From Rubrobacter sp. (lineage in GTDB: Bacteria > Actinomycetota > Rubrobacteria > Rubrobacterales > Rubrobacteraceae), in contig JADDPY010000034.1 in the NCBI GenBank assembly GCA_016781635.1, positions 1-25,976 on the forward strand: 25,976 nt of DNA, read 5' to 3'. Below, one piece after another: positions 14,814-23,460 of this stretch (position 1 is the first letter of the stretch; each line of letters starts with the position of its first letter). The position numbers were made by a program, and so were the translations under genes. Under the pieces are notes generated by a model, which had not been told where the DNA came from, searched no databases, and saw only the letters and a program-made list of their open reading frames with translations.

Positions 14814-16109
14814 TTACAAGCTCCCAAGGATAACAGGGGGGCGCCGCGTGGGCTCGTCTGAAACCTTCAAAGAGGACCGGATTAACTCCTCAGCCCTCCC
14901 GGCGTTGCGCGAGCCGTAGATCCGGGCGACCGGCTGTCCCTCTTCGACTCTATCCCCCGTCTTGACCAGGACCTCGACGCCGACCCCCGGGTCCACCCGT
15001 TCGCCCTTCTTCTCCCTTCCGGCGCCGAGCGCGAGGGCGGCTCGTCCGACCCCCAGAGCCCCGAACTCGACCACGTGGCCGGGGCGGGGTGTCGTGACCT
15101 CGCGGACGTCCCCCGAGACGGGCAGATCCTCCAGGGCCTCCGCGTCGCCGCCCTGGGCCGCGACAAACTCGCGGAGCTTCTCGAAGGCGGCGCCGGAGGA
15201 GAGGGCGCGTTCCACGGCTCCCTCCGCATCACCGATGCCCTTGAGCTCCAGCAGGCGGGCCGCCACGACGCGGGCCATCTCCGAGAGGTCGGCGGGGGTG
15301 CCTTCGCCTCTGAGGAAGCGCACGCTCTCTCGAACCTCCAGCGCGTTGCCGATGGCGGACCCTAGAGGCTCGTCCATATCCGTTATGAGGGCCGAGGCTT
15401 GTATGCCCGAGTCGTTGCTGAGGCGAACGAGGAGGCTCGCGAGCTCGCGGGCTTCTTCCGTGCTCTTCATGAAGGCGCCCGAGCCCTGCTTCACGTCGTA
15501 GAGGAGGTGGCCGGCGCCGGTTGCTGCTTTTTTGGAGACGATGGAGGAGCCGATGAGGGGCAGGGAGTCGACCGTGCCGGTGGCGTCGCGGAGGGCGTAG
15601 ATCGCCTTATCCGCCGGGGCGACCTCTCCGGCCTCCACTATAGCGAGGCCCACCCCTTCCACCTGACGGCGGAACCGTTCCTCGGAGAGGGCTACGGAGA
15701 AGCCCGGGATCGCCTCCAACTTATCGACCGTCCCGCCGGTCGTACCGAGCCCCCGGCCCGAGAGCTTGGCGACAGGCGCCCCGCAGGCGGCGACGATGGG
15801 GAGAGAGGTCAGAGAAATCTTATCTCCAACCCCACCTGTGGAATGCTTATCCACGCACTCCGGGAAGGAGTACCGTGCCCCGGAACGGGCCATCGCCGCG
15901 GTGAGCGCCAGCGTCTCCCCGTACCCCATCCCCCTGATAAAGATCGCCATCAGGAGCGCGGACATCTGGTAATCGGGCACCGCCTCCGTGGTGTAGCCCT
16001 CGATCACCTCCTGGATCAGACCTTCCGAGAGCTCGCCGCCCCGTTTCTTGAGCTCTATGGCTTCCAGCACCGGGCTTCCCGAACGTGCTGCGCCTCCGTT
16101 ACCGGTCAA
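14814..16109 (-). CDS. pdp: pyrimidine-nucleoside (thymidine) phosphorylase
   Basis: The product has 431 residues. TTG 16109 is preferred over ATG 16160 because AAGGAGG lies exactly 6 bases upstream and the length then matches the family. It phosphorolyses thymidine, and probably uridine, to base plus sugar 1-phosphate. The phosphate site is KHSTGGVGDK (about 88-97). The pyrimidine site comprises ALRDATGTVDSLPLI with its Arg, and SSIVSKK with Ser and Lys. A dimer-interface helical domain lies at the N-terminus and the C-terminal domain has RPGHVVEFGALGVGRAALAL. One oddity is that the usual SGRGLGHTGGT reads SGRGLGTTGGT. It lies between deoB and deoD in the same orientation; products feed DeoB. 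Confidence 0.93.
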   Translation of the reverse strand: MTGNGGAARSGSPVLEAIELKKRGGELSEGLIQEVIEGYTTEAVPDYQMSALLMAIFIRGMGYGETLALTAAMARSGARYSFPECVDKHSTGGVGDKISLTSLPIVAACGAPVAKLSGRGLGTTGGTVDKLEAIPGFSVALSEERFRRQVEGVGLAIVEAGEVAPADKAIYALRDATGTVDSLPLIGSSIVSKKAATGAGHLLYDVKQGSGAFMKSTEEARELASLLVRLSNDSGIQASALITDMDEPLGSAIGNALEVRESVRFLRGEGTPADLSEMARVVAARLLELKGIGDAEGAVERALSSGAAFEKLREFVAAQGGDAEALEDLPVSGDVREVTTPRPGHVVEFGALGVGRAALALGAGREKKGERVDPGVGVEVLVKTGDRVEEGQPVARIYGSRNAGRAEELIRSSLKVSDEPTRRPPVILGSL

Positions 16110-16327
16110 GCCGTACCTCCTTCTGAGCCTCCGGTCCACGCGTTTTTCGGGGGCTAGCATGGTATTCTCGCAATCTTACCGGCTAGCTCACAGAAGCTCG
16201 GATCGAGCGGCTACTCCTCCCCGAATACTCCCTGGCCCTTCCCGAAGCCCGCCTGCACTACAGCGTTCCCGAGCCCCCGCTGGTAAGCACCGCCATATCC
16301 AAATGTCCCTCCACCTACCTCCCACGT

Positions 16328-17503
16328 CTACGCGAGAAAGCTTTTCCCTGGCAACCCTTCTTTCTCCACCCCGAGCCACGCCGCCACGGTCGCGCCCACA
16401 TCAGAGAAGCCGCCCCTGATGCCCAGGGGCCGGCCTGCGACTGCGTCTCCCCCTACGACCAGAAGAGGGACGCGCTCTCTAGTGTGGTCGGTGCCCCTGA
16501 ATGTCGGGTCGTTGCCGTGGTCTGCGGTGACGATAAGCAGATCGTCCTCCGAGAGGGCCGCGAGGATACCGGGTACCCGGGCATCGAAGCGTTCGAGGTT
16601 CTCGGCCATACCTTCGGGGTCGCGGCGGTGACCGTACTTCGCGTCGAAGTCCACGAGGTTAGCGAAGACGAGCCCGGATTCCACGCTTCCCAGGGCTTCG
16701 AGGACGGCGTCGACCTTTGCGGCGTCGTCGGGTTGTCCGGGGAGGTGCTCTGTGATGCCGCGTCCGTCGAAGATGTCCCGGACCTTGCCGACGGCGACCA
16801 CCTCGTGGCCGGCATTCTTCAGGAGGTCCAGGTACGTGGCGCGGGGCGGGGTGATGCCGTAGTCGTGGCGGTTCTCGTGCTCCCGCTCGTAGGCTCCGGG
16901 GCTCCCGTGGAAGGGGCGTGCGATCACGCGCTCGACGAGAATCTGACCCTCCCCGATGAGCATCGCATGAGCCTTCTCGCAGGCCTCATAGAGCTCCTTC
17001 AGGGGGACCACACCGGTGTGCGCCGCAACCTGAAAGACCGAGTCGGCGGAGGTGTAGACGATCCAGGCGCCGGTCCCCTCATGCTCGGGGCCGAGCCTCT
17101 CTAAAATCTCCGTCCCCGATGCCGGCTCGTTCCCTATGACCTTGCGCCCGGTCTCCCCCTCGAAGCGCGAGAGGATCTCCTCCGGGAACCCTTCGGGGTA
17201 GGTCGGCAGCGCATCCTCGATGACGATCCCCATCATCTCCCAGTGGCCGGCGAGCGTAGCCTTGGCCGCCGAACGCTCCTCCATGAGCCCGTAGCCCGCC
17301 CGCGGATCCTCGACCGGCGGAACTCCCTCCGTCTCGACGGCGTTGCCCAGGCCCAGGGAGACAAGGTTCGGCACATTCAAACCGCCTACCGCACGCGCAG
17401 TGTTGCCTAGCGTGTTCGCTCCCTCGTCGCCGAACTCCGCGGTGTCGGGAGCGTCCCCCGCCCCCACGCCGTCAAGCACCAGGATCACGGCCCTCCGGCC
17501 CAT
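16328..17503 (-). CDS. deoB: phosphopentomutase
   Basis: This 391-residue cytosolic metalloenzyme interconverts (deoxy)ribose 1-phosphate and 5-phosphate, linking nucleoside breakdown to the pentose pathway. It belongs to the alkaline phosphatase superfamily. The first metal-site Asp is Asp11 (VLDGVGAGDAPD), the phosphorylated Thr is Thr83 in KATLAGHWEMMG, and the C-terminal metal ligands are in VTADHGNDPTFRGTDHTRE. NLVDFDAKYGHRRDPEG is another strong family segment. The ATG at 17503 has AGGAGG about 7 bases upstream. It is the first gene of the set deoB-pdp-deoD; gaps of about 218 and 153 bp mean that one transcript is likely but not certain. Confidence 0.95.
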   Translation of the reverse strand: MGRRAVILVLDGVGAGDAPDTAEFGDEGANTLGNTARAVGGLNVPNLVSLGLGNAVETEGVPPVEDPRAGYGLMEERSAAKATLAGHWEMMGIVIEDALPTYPEGFPEEILSRFEGETGRKVIGNEPASGTEILERLGPEHEGTGAWIVYTSADSVFQVAAHTGVVPLKELYEACEKAHAMLIGEGQILVERVIARPFHGSPGAYEREHENRHDYGITPPRATYLDLLKNAGHEVVAVGKVRDIFDGRGITEHLPGQPDDAAKVDAVLEALGSVESGLVFANLVDFDAKYGHRRDPEGMAENLERFDARVPGILAALSEDDLLIVTADHGNDPTFRGTDHTRERVPLLVVGGDAVAGRPLGIRGGFSDVGATVAAWLGVEKEGLPGKSFLA

Positions 17504-17581
17504 CGCTTCCTCCTACCTCTGCATCGCCGCAACGGCCCCGTTTCGGAGCCCGCGGCAACGGACGATTGCCACCGAAAACCC

Positions 17582-17610
17582 ATCATAAAGGAGAAAGACG
17601 GACGAGTCCG
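17582..17610 (-). promoter_or_regulatory. tentative deoB promoter in the divergent 245-bp gap
   Basis: On the minus strand, TATGAT (17587-17582) lies 17 bp downstream of CGGACT (17610-17605), a 3-of-6 match to TTGACA, and 78 bp before deoB. The rest of the 17504-17748 gap between deoB and the divergent acetyltransferase gene shows no other structure that I can support. Confidence 0.25.
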
Positions 17611-17748
17611 GGGGCGTTAGAGCTACGGGGAAGATCGAGGTTCGGAGGTAGGGGACGGTTCGCTGCAGGTCCCCGGCGCCCCCTCGACCTCGCCCGCCCA
17701 CGGAGGCGTCCCGGGTTGCGAACTATCCCGGCCGGGCAAGAAGGGGGC

Positions 17749-18237
17749 ATGCTATCCGGGGGAAGAGAAACCGTACGCGGGGCCCTCGCGTCGGACGCGA
17801 GGGCGGTCCACGACCTTGCCAGCGAGCTGGCGGAGACGCTCGGGGATACGCCACCCATGTATCCGGCCTTCCTCAAGCGCCTCCTCGAGCTGCTGGATGA
17901 GCCCCGGGTGAAGGTCTTCGTCGCAGAGGGCGAGGAGGGGGTGGTCGGCGCCGCGACGCTCTGGGTCAAACCGGACCTCGCCCACGGCGACGTCGTCGTC
18001 GAGGTCCCGATGCTCGTCGTAGCGAGCGCGGCCCGCCGTCGGGGCGTCGGCAGGTTACTGGTCGATGAGGTGAGGGGCGTCGCCGCCGCTGAAGGCGCCA
18101 CCCTGGTCGAGCTTATCGCGACTTCCGACAACGCAACCGCCCGCGACTTCTACCGGTCTTTGGGTTTCGTGGAAACGGACCATGTCTCTCTCGAGTTTGT
18201 CGGGGATATGCAGGATCCGCCAGATTCGGAGGAGTAG
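17749..18237 (+). CDS. GNAT family N-acetyltransferase
   Basis: This is a 162-residue single-domain acetyltransferase. The ATG at 17749 is preceded by AAGGGGG; the frame is open farther upstream, but those residues look non-genic. GNAT landmarks are the strand KVFVAEGEEGVVGAATLWV (about 62-80), the strand VVVEVPMLVVASAARRRG leading into the acetyl-CoA pyrophosphate loop ARRRGVGRLL (about 101-110), and the C-terminal NATARDFYRSLGFVETDHV. The acceptor substrate cannot be told from sequence. It converges with the next gene; only 16 bp separate the two stops. Confidence 0.88.
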   Translation: MLSGGRETVRGALASDARAVHDLASELAETLGDTPPMYPAFLKRLLELLDEPRVKVFVAEGEEGVVGAATLWVKPDLAHGDVVVEVPMLVVASAARRRGVGRLLVDEVRGVAAAEGATLVELIATSDNATARDFYRSLGFVETDHVSLEFVGDMQDPPDSEE

Positions 18238-18253
18238 AAAGCCCCGGTCGGCC

Positions 18254-18787
18254 CTACAACACGGCCCGGGCGACGAACATGAGCAGCCCGCCGACGACAA
18301 GGCAGGAGAGAAACGCCCTTCCGAACGTGATCTCACGGACCACCGAGAGCCCGATCGCGAGCAGCAAGACCCCGGCGTAGGCCGCCGCAATCCACCGCAC
18401 CCCCGGTACCGCCGTCAGGGGCCATAGAAAGCCAAGCGGGTAGGCGAGGATGCGCCACGTAACGACGTAACCGAACCTGCCGCCCCAGGAGGCCAGGTGG
18501 TAGGGTGCGGCGAGCACGAGTGAGAGCGGCAGGGGCAGTACGAGCGCCGCCAGCGACCCGTAGAGCCCATCCGCTAAAAGCCATACCACGGCCGCTAAAA
18601 TTCCGGAGAAAACGAGAAACAGCGCCGGTGCCCTGGGGTCCGGGACCCTCGGCAGGAGCTCGAAGAACCGCAAAGGGTGGACGAGCAGGCGTCCCAGGAG
18701 CCTGAGGTAGCTTGAGAAGGGCCGCGAGACGTCCCAGTCCGTCGCCCCACCGCGAATCGTGTCCCGGTTGTAGCCGCGCTTTGCCAC
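18254..18787 (-). CDS. multi-pass membrane protein, possibly Yip1-like
   Basis: The product has 177 residues with about four to five membrane helices from residue 45 onward (for example APALFLVFSGILAAVVWLLA and LVLPLPLSLVLAAPYHLAS). A cytosolic N-terminus includes FSSYLRLLGRLLVHPLRFFE. The pattern 'R-x-hhxxPxxFFxxLP' before the first helix followed by a helical bundle is like bacterial Yip1-domain proteins, whose function is unknown. The start GTG 18787 has no real Shine-Dalgarno, but a TATACT -10 sits 6 bases upstream, so the transcript may be leaderless. It shares a 109-bp divergent promoter region with aconitase. Confidence 0.65.
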   Translation of the reverse strand: MAKRGYNRDTIRGGATDWDVSRPFSSYLRLLGRLLVHPLRFFELLPRVPDPRAPALFLVFSGILAAVVWLLADGLYGSLAALVLPLPLSLVLAAPYHLASWGGRFGYVVTWRILAYPLGFLWPLTAVPGVRWIAAAYAGVLLLAIGLSVVREITFGRAFLSCLVVGGLLMFVARAVL

Positions 18788-18793
18788 GAGCTC

Positions 18794-18799
18794 AGTATA
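18794..18799 (-). promoter_or_regulatory. -10 element for a possibly leaderless transcript of the membrane protein gene
   Basis: The minus strand reads TATACT ending 6 bases before GTG 18787, which puts the expected transcription start on the G of the start codon. Leaderless mRNAs are common in actinobacteria. No clear -35 was seen. Confidence 0.4.
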
Positions 18800-18819
18800 A
18801 GACCGGCTCCCCTCCGGGG

Positions 18820-18847
18820 CTGACGGTCGCTTGGAATCCGTTATACT
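18820..18847 (+). promoter_or_regulatory. aconitase promoter
   Basis: CTGACG (18820-18825) and TATACT (18842-18847) are separated by 16 bp and lie about 50 bp before the aconitase ATG. The -10 matches five of six consensus positions, the -35 four of six. It is back to back with the -10 of the divergent membrane protein gene. Confidence 0.55.
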
Positions 18848-18896
18848 TGGCCCTAGATTTTGCTCTTTTGGAGAGGCTCGAAGAGAGGGACCGCAG

Positions 18897-21839
18897 ATGC
18901 AGAACAATGATCCGTTCGGCGCTCGCAAAACCCTTGCCACAAGTTCCGGTGAGGTTGCCTATTACAGCTTGAAGGAGCTGGACAAGAAGGTAGAAGGAGA
19001 CATCTCCTCGCTGCCGTTCTCGATCCGGGTGCTCCTCGAGGCGCTGCTTAGGAACAATGGCGGCAAGTTCGTCGCGAAGGAGGACGTCGAGGCGCTCGCC
19101 TCCTGGCCCGAGTCGATAGGCGGAGAGCTCGCCTACCTCCCGGCGCGCGTCGTCATGCAGGACTTCACCGGGGTTCCGGCCGTCGTGGACCTCGCGGCGA
19201 TGCGGAGCGCGATGAAGGCCGTCGGTGGGGACCCGAAGAAGATCAACCCGCTCGTCCCAAGCGACCTCGTCGTGGACCACTCCGTGCAGGTCGACGCCTT
19301 CGGCTCGGCCGCAGCTCTCCAGATCAACGCCGAGCGCGAGTTCCAGCGCAACCGCGAGCGTTACGAGTTCCTGAAGTGGGGCCAGCAGGCCTTCGACGAC
19401 TTCACGGTCGTCCCGCCGGCGACCGGCATCATCCACCAGGTCAACCTGGAGTACTTCGCCCGCGTCGTCGAGGTCCGCGACGGCGTCGCGATGCCGGACT
19501 CTCTCGTCGGCACGGACAGCCACACGACCATGATCGAGGGCCTCGGTGTGCTCGGCTGGGGCGTGGGTGGCATCGAGGCCGAGGCCGTCATGCTCGGCCA
19601 ACCCTACTACATGCTCGTGCCGCAGGTGATCGGCTTCAAGCTGACCGGCGCCCTGCGAGAGGGCGTGACCGCAACGGACCTCGTCCTCACCGTCACGCAG
19701 ATGCTCCGTAAGCACGGCGTCGTCGGCAAGTTTGTCGAGTTCTACGGCGAGGGCTTGAGCAAGCTCTCCCTCCCCGACCGCGCCACGATCGCCAACATGG
19801 CGCCCGAGTACGGGGCGACGTCGAGCTTCTTCCCCGTGGACGCCGAAACTGTGAAGTACATGCGCGGCACGGGCCGCGATGAGGAGCTCATCGAGCTCGT
19901 CGAGCAATACACGAAAGAGCAGGGCCTCTGGCGCACGGACGAGACGCCGGACCCGCGCTTCACGGAGACGCTGGAGCTCGACATGAATACCGTCGAGTCG
20001 AGCCTCGCCGGACCCAGGAGGCCGCAGGACAGGGTTGCGCTGGGGGAGATGAAGCACTCCTTCCGCCAGAGCCTGGCCGAGATGGTCGGTTCCGAGCACG
20101 CCATGGTGAGCATGAACGGGGGTTCAGGGACGGACACCGAGTCCTCGAACCCGGACGTCCCCACCACGGACGGGGGGCGGGCCAAGGGCGCGGCCAACGA
20201 GGCCGAAGGCCAGGAGGGAGGCGCCGTCTCCGCGGGCCAGAGCCACGAGGAGGACGATACCGAGTCCTTCCCGACGAGCGACGCCCCGTCCGGCGCCTCG
20301 GACGCGACCGGCGACGGCGAGGCCGATCCCACCGCCGGGGCCGAGCCCGGAGACCGGAAGCCCGAAGCGGCCCCGGCCGGCGAGGTCACTGTGACCCTCG
20401 ACGGTAAGGAGGCGCACCTCAAGCACGGCTCCGCCGTTATCGCCGCGATCACGAGTTGCACCAACACCTCGAACCCGTCGGTCATGATCGGCTCTGGCCT
20501 TCTCGCCAAAAAGGCGGTCGAGAAGGGCCTCACCGTCGACGCGCACGTGAAGACGAGCCTCGCGCCGGGCTCCAAGGTCGTCACGGAGTATCTGCAGACC
20601 TCGGACCTGTTGCCGTACCTCGAGGAGCTCGGCTTCGACGTCGTCGGCTACGGCTGCACGACGTGCATCGGGAACTCCGGACCCCTGGATGAGGAGGTCA
20701 GCAAGGCCGTCGAGGAGAACGACCTCGTCGTCGCCGCCGTCCTCTCCGGCAACCGCAACTTCGAGGGCCGCATCAACCCGGACGTCCGGGCCAACTACCT
20801 GGCCTCCCCGCCGCTCGTCGTCGCCTACGCGCTCGCCGGCACGGTCGACATCGACCTGGTCAACGATCCTCTGGGGACGGGCAAGGACGGGGAGCCCGTC
20901 TACCTCAAAGACATCTGGCCGTCGCAGGCCGAGGTGGCGCGCGAGACCGAGGACGCCCTCGACCCGAGCCTGTACACGAAGCAGTACGCCAACGTGTACA
21001 CCGGCAACGAGATGTGGAACGAGGTCGAGGTGCCCGAGGGGGAGATATACACCTGGGACCCGGATTCTACGTACATACAGGAGCCTTCGTTCTTCCAGGA
21101 CCTCTCGCCCGAGGCCTCGGATCTCACGGACATCGAGGGGGCGCGCGTACTGGTCAAGGTCGGCGACTCGGTAACGACGGACCATATCTCTCCGGCTGGC
21201 GCGATCCCCTCGAACAGCCCCGCCGGGCGATACCTCGTCGAGAAGGGCGTCGACGCCCGCAACTTCAACTCCTACGGCTCCCGTAGAGGCAACCACGAGG
21301 TAATGGTGCGCGGCACCTTCGGGAACATCCGCTTGCGCAACGAGCTCGCGGGCGGCAAGGAGGGTGGCTACACGGTCCACCTGCCTGACGGCGAGGACAC
21401 GACGATCTACGACGCCGCGATACGCTACGCCGAGGAGAACGTCCCCCTCGTGGTGCTCGCCGGCAAGGAGTACGGCACCGGCTCCTCCCGCGACTGGGCG
21501 GCCAAGGGCTCGTTCCTGCTCGGCATAAAGGTGGTCATTGCCGAGAGCTTCGAGCGCATCCACCGTTCCAACCTCATCGGCATGGGCGTCCTCCCGGTCC
21601 AGTATGCGAACGACGAGAACGCCGAGTCTCTGGGCCTCACCGGCAAGGAGACCTACGACGTCCTCGGTCTCGCCGACCTCGCCCCTGGTGCCACGCTCAC
21701 CGTGCGGGCTACCTCCGACGACGGGGAGACAAAGGAGTTCGAGGTCGTGGCGAGGGTCGACTCGCCCGTCGAGGTCGAGTACCTGAGGAACGGCGGCATC
21801 CTGCACACCGTCCTCCGCCAGCTCAAGGAGAGCGCTTAA
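18897..21839 (+). CDS. acnA: aconitate hydratase (AcnA type) with acidic insert
   Basis: This 980-residue TCA-cycle enzyme interconverts citrate and isocitrate through cis-aconitate. ATG 18897 is chosen because AGAGGGA lies just upstream and [13 protein letters not shown] is a normal AcnA start; the frame is open to 18831. The 4Fe-4S ligands are Cys521 ([10 protein letters not shown]), Cys587 and Cys590 ([11 protein letters not shown]). Active-site segments include [38 protein letters not shown] and the swivel-domain [17 protein letters not shown]. Between about residues 405 and 496 there is a low-complexity Gly/Ser/Asp/Glu/Ala-rich insert of about 92 residues, which accounts for the extra length relative to E. 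coli AcnA (891). Shorter inserts occur here in other actinobacterial aconitases. Its own promoter and a strong terminator make it monocistronic. Confidence 0.97.
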   Translation: MQNNDPFGARKTLATSSGEVAYYSLKELDKKVEGDISSLPFSIRVLLEALLRNNGGKFVAKEDVEALASWPESIGGELAYLPARVVMQDFTGVPAVVDLAAMRSAMKAVGGDPKKINPLVPSDLVVDHSVQVDAFGSAAALQINAEREFQRNRERYEFLKWGQQAFDDFTVVPPATGIIHQVNLEYFARVVEVRDGVAMPDSLVGTDSHTTMIEGLGVLGWGVGGIEAEAVMLGQPYYMLVPQVIGFKLTGALREGVTATDLVLTVTQMLRKHGVVGKFVEFYGEGLSKLSLPDRATIANMAPEYGATSSFFPVDAETVKYMRGTGRDEELIELVEQYTKEQGLWRTDETPDPRFTETLELDMNTVESSLAGPRRPQDRVALGEMKHSFRQSLAEMVGSEHAMVSMNGGSGTDTESSNPDVPTTDGGRAKGAANEAEGQEGGAVSAGQSHEEDDTESFPTSDAPSGASDATGDGEADPTAGAEPGDRKPEAAPAGEVTVTLDGKEAHLKHGSAVIAAITSCTNTSNPSVMIGSGLLAKKAVEKGLTVDAHVKTSLAPGSKVVTEYLQTSDLLPYLEELGFDVVGYGCTTCIGNSGPLDEEVSKAVEENDLVVAAVLSGNRNFEGRINPDVRANYLASPPLVVAYALAGTVDIDLVNDPLGTGKDGEPVYLKDIWPSQAEVARETEDALDPSLYTKQYANVYTGNEMWNEVEVPEGEIYTWDPDSTYIQEPSFFQDLSPEASDLTDIEGARVLVKVGDSVTTDHISPAGAIPSNSPAGRYLVEKGVDARNFNSYGSRRGNHEVMVRGTFGNIRLRNELAGGKEGGYTVHLPDGEDTTIYDAAIRYAEENVPLVVLAGKEYGTGSSRDWAAKGSFLLGIKVVIAESFERIHRSNLIGMGVLPVQYANDENAESLGLTGKETYDVLGLADLAPGATLTVRATSDDGETKEFEVVARVDSPVEVEYLRNGGILHTVLRQLKESA

Positions 21840-21874
21840 AGAAGTAACGCGCCGGTACGAGGGCGGACTTCCCT

Positions 21875-21914
21875 CCGGGCGCCGGGGCCATCTGGCTCCG
21901 GCGCCCGGTTTTTC
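21875..21914 (+). terminator. strong intrinsic terminator of aconitase
   Basis: CCGGGCGCCGG (21875-21885) and CCGGCGCCCGG (21898-21908) are perfect 11-bp arms. The stem extends inward by 4 more pairs (one G-U) to an ATCT loop, and TTTTT follows (21909-21913). It ends 75 bp after the aconitase stop. Confidence 0.92.
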
Positions 21915-21943
21915 TTGACCGGGGAGCCGAACCCGTCTACCTT
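21915..21943 (+). promoter_or_regulatory. promoter of the dehydrogenase-cyclophilin-SDR operon
   Basis: TTGACC (21915-21920) and TACCTT (21938-21943) are separated by exactly 17 bp, directly after the aconitase terminator. The -35 matches five of six positions. It implies a 5' leader of about 135 bases before GTG 22084. Confidence 0.5.
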
Positions 21944-22014
21944 CGTACTACTCTGGTTTGTCTATTGGGGAGGGGACGAAGTTGGCTTCCAGGATCGGGA
22001 AGGTAATTCGTGTG

Positions 22015-22045
22015 AGGTTTCTCGGCGCCGGGCTTCGAGAAACCT
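22015..22045 (+). promoter_or_regulatory. hairpin in the 5' leader of the dehydrogenase operon
   Basis: AGGTTTCTCG (22015-22024) and CGAGAAACCT (22036-22045) are perfect 10-bp arms around an 11-base loop. No T-run follows, so it is not a terminator. It ends 38 bp before GTG 22084 in a leader without a clear ribosome site near the start. It may be a regulatory RNA structure or a dimeric operator overlapping the leader. No riboswitch class is recognised. Confidence 0.45.
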
Positions 22046-22083
22046 GCCGTATCGTACGCTCCGGCCACGAACGGTAGCGGATC

Positions 22084-23046
22084 GTGACCGGGAAAATCCT
22101 CGTTACGCGCGAGATCCCCGAAGCCGGGCTCCGCGTCCTCGATGAGGCCGGCTTCGACGTGACCGTCCTCTCCGAAGCGCCCCCCGCCCGAGAAAAGCTA
22201 CTTGAAGCAGCCCAAGGTGCCGAAGGCGTGCTCTCCACCGTGACCGAGACGGTCGACGACGAGTTTATGGATGCCGCCGGAGACGGCCTGAAGGTCGTCT
22301 CCAACATGGCCGTCGGCTACGACAACGTGGACCTCGGGGCGGCAAAGAAACGGGGCGTCGTCGTTACCAACACCCCCGGCGTCCTCGACGAGACTACGGC
22401 CGACGTGGCGTTCATGCTCTTGCTCGCCGCGGCGCGGCGCCTCGGCGAGGCCGAGCGGGTACTGCGCGCGGGGAGGTGGGAGTGGTGGGGTCCGAAGCTT
22501 TTTATGGGCCCGGACGTGTGGGGTAAGAGGATAGGCATAATCGGGCTCGGCAGGATCGGGCAGGCCGTCGCCCGGCGAGCCTGGGGCTTCGGCATGGAGA
22601 TCGTCTACCACAACCGCTCCCGCAAGGAGGAGGCCGAGAAGGGTCTGGGGGCGCGCCGCATGGAGCTGAACGAGCTTCTGGAGACGAGCGACTTCGTCTC
22701 GATCCATACCCCGCTTACCGAGGATACGCACCATCTCATAGGCGCCGAGGAGCTCGAAAAGATGAAGCCCCGGGCGGTGCTGGTCAACACCTCGCGCGGG
22801 CCGGTGGTGGACGAGGCGGCGCTTGCCGGAGCGCTGGCGGCGGGTAGCATCTTCGCCGCCGGGCTCGACGTCTACGAGGAGGAGCCGAGGGTCCACCCGA
22901 AGCTTCTGGAGCTCGAAAACGTGGTGCTCGCCCCGCACATCGGGAGCGGCTCCATCGAGACGCGAGATAAGATGGCGGTCCTGGCGGCGGAGAACATAAG
23001 GGCGGTGCTCGGGGGTGAGCCGCCGAAGAGCCCGGTCGAGGGGTAG
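22084..23046 (+). CDS. D-isomer-specific 2-hydroxyacid dehydrogenase (glyoxylate/hydroxypyruvate reductase type)
   Basis: This 320-residue NAD(P)H-dependent enzyme is most like D-glycerate dehydrogenase/glyoxylate reductase. The N-terminal substrate domain includes VVSNMAVGYDNVDLGAAKKR. The nucleotide-binding motif is GIIGLGRIGQAV (GxGxxG, about 151-160). Catalytic residues are Arg238 (NTSRGPVVDE), Glu267 (DVYEEEP) and His285 (LAPHIGSGS). A basic HNRSRK segment after the second strand hints at NADPH rather than NADH. The start is GTG 22084; the ribosome site is weak. It is first in an operon with a cyclophilin-like protein and an SDR, with 24- and 18-bp gaps. The exact substrate is not decided by sequence. 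Confidence 0.92.
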   Translation: MTGKILVTREIPEAGLRVLDEAGFDVTVLSEAPPAREKLLEAAQGAEGVLSTVTETVDDEFMDAAGDGLKVVSNMAVGYDNVDLGAAKKRGVVVTNTPGVLDETTADVAFMLLLAAARRLGEAERVLRAGRWEWWGPKLFMGPDVWGKRIGIIGLGRIGQAVARRAWGFGMEIVYHNRSRKEEAEKGLGARRMELNELLETSDFVSIHTPLTEDTHHLIGAEELEKMKPRAVLVNTSRGPVVDEAALAGALAAGSIFAAGLDVYEEEPRVHPKLLELENVVLAPHIGSGSIETRDKMAVLAAENIRAVLGGEPPKSPVEG

Positions 23047-23070
23047 AAGTAGAGCGAGGGAGGGGTACGA

Positions 23071-23442
23071 GTGGCGAAACGCATGATCCTACGGGGAGAA
23101 GAGGCGGAGATCACGGTGCAACTCGAAGAGCGCCCGGTCGCCGACGAGATGTGGGAGAGGCTCCCCATGAAATCCAAGGCGAGGCTCCGGGGGGACGACG
23201 AGATCCACTTCCCCGTCCTCGTGCCGGAGGCGGTCGAGCCTCCCGACAACAACGGCATCGAGGCCGGTGACGTGGCCTACTGGCCGGAGGGGAACGCCCT
23301 GTGCATCTTCTGCGGCCCCGCCTCGGACGACTCTCCCCGCGACGCCGAGGACTTCACGAAGGTCGGCAGGGTCGTCGAGGGTCTCGAAAGCTGCGGGAGC
23401 GTCCGCGCCAACGAAGAACTCCGCATAGAAGCCGCGGAGTAG
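23071..23442 (+). CDS. cyclophilin-like fold protein (TM1367/PF04126-like)
   Basis: The product has 123 residues and starts at GTG 23071 behind GAGGGAGGGG. The segments EITVQLEERPVADEMWERLP, DEIHFPVLV and GDVAYWPEGNALCIFCGPA match the small cyclophilin-like beta-barrel family typified by TM1367 ('GDIAYWPxGxxxCIFFGP'). Family members lack the proline isomerase active site, and no activity is known for them. It lies between two oxidoreductase genes with short gaps, so co-expression with them is likely. A role in the same catabolic route is a guess. Confidence 0.78.
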   Translation: MAKRMILRGEEAEITVQLEERPVADEMWERLPMKSKARLRGDDEIHFPVLVPEAVEPPDNNGIEAGDVAYWPEGNALCIFCGPASDDSPRDAEDFTKVGRVVEGLESCGSVRANEELRIEAAE

Positions 23443-23460
23443 GCGAGGGGGAGGCTCAGA

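Noticed and set aside
16161..16327. possible small gene between pdp and deoB
   Set aside because: Frames on both strands are short, Arg/Pro-rich and lack ribosome sites or recognisable motifs.
18792..20099. 435-codon open frame antisense to the aconitase 5' half
   Set aside because: Same reason: composition-driven shadow frame, and it would cover the mapped divergent promoter region.
20124..21806. 560-codon open frame antisense to aconitase
   Set aside because: It is an exact antisense shadow of strongly conserved aconitase sequence in GC-rich DNA. It has no recognisable domains.
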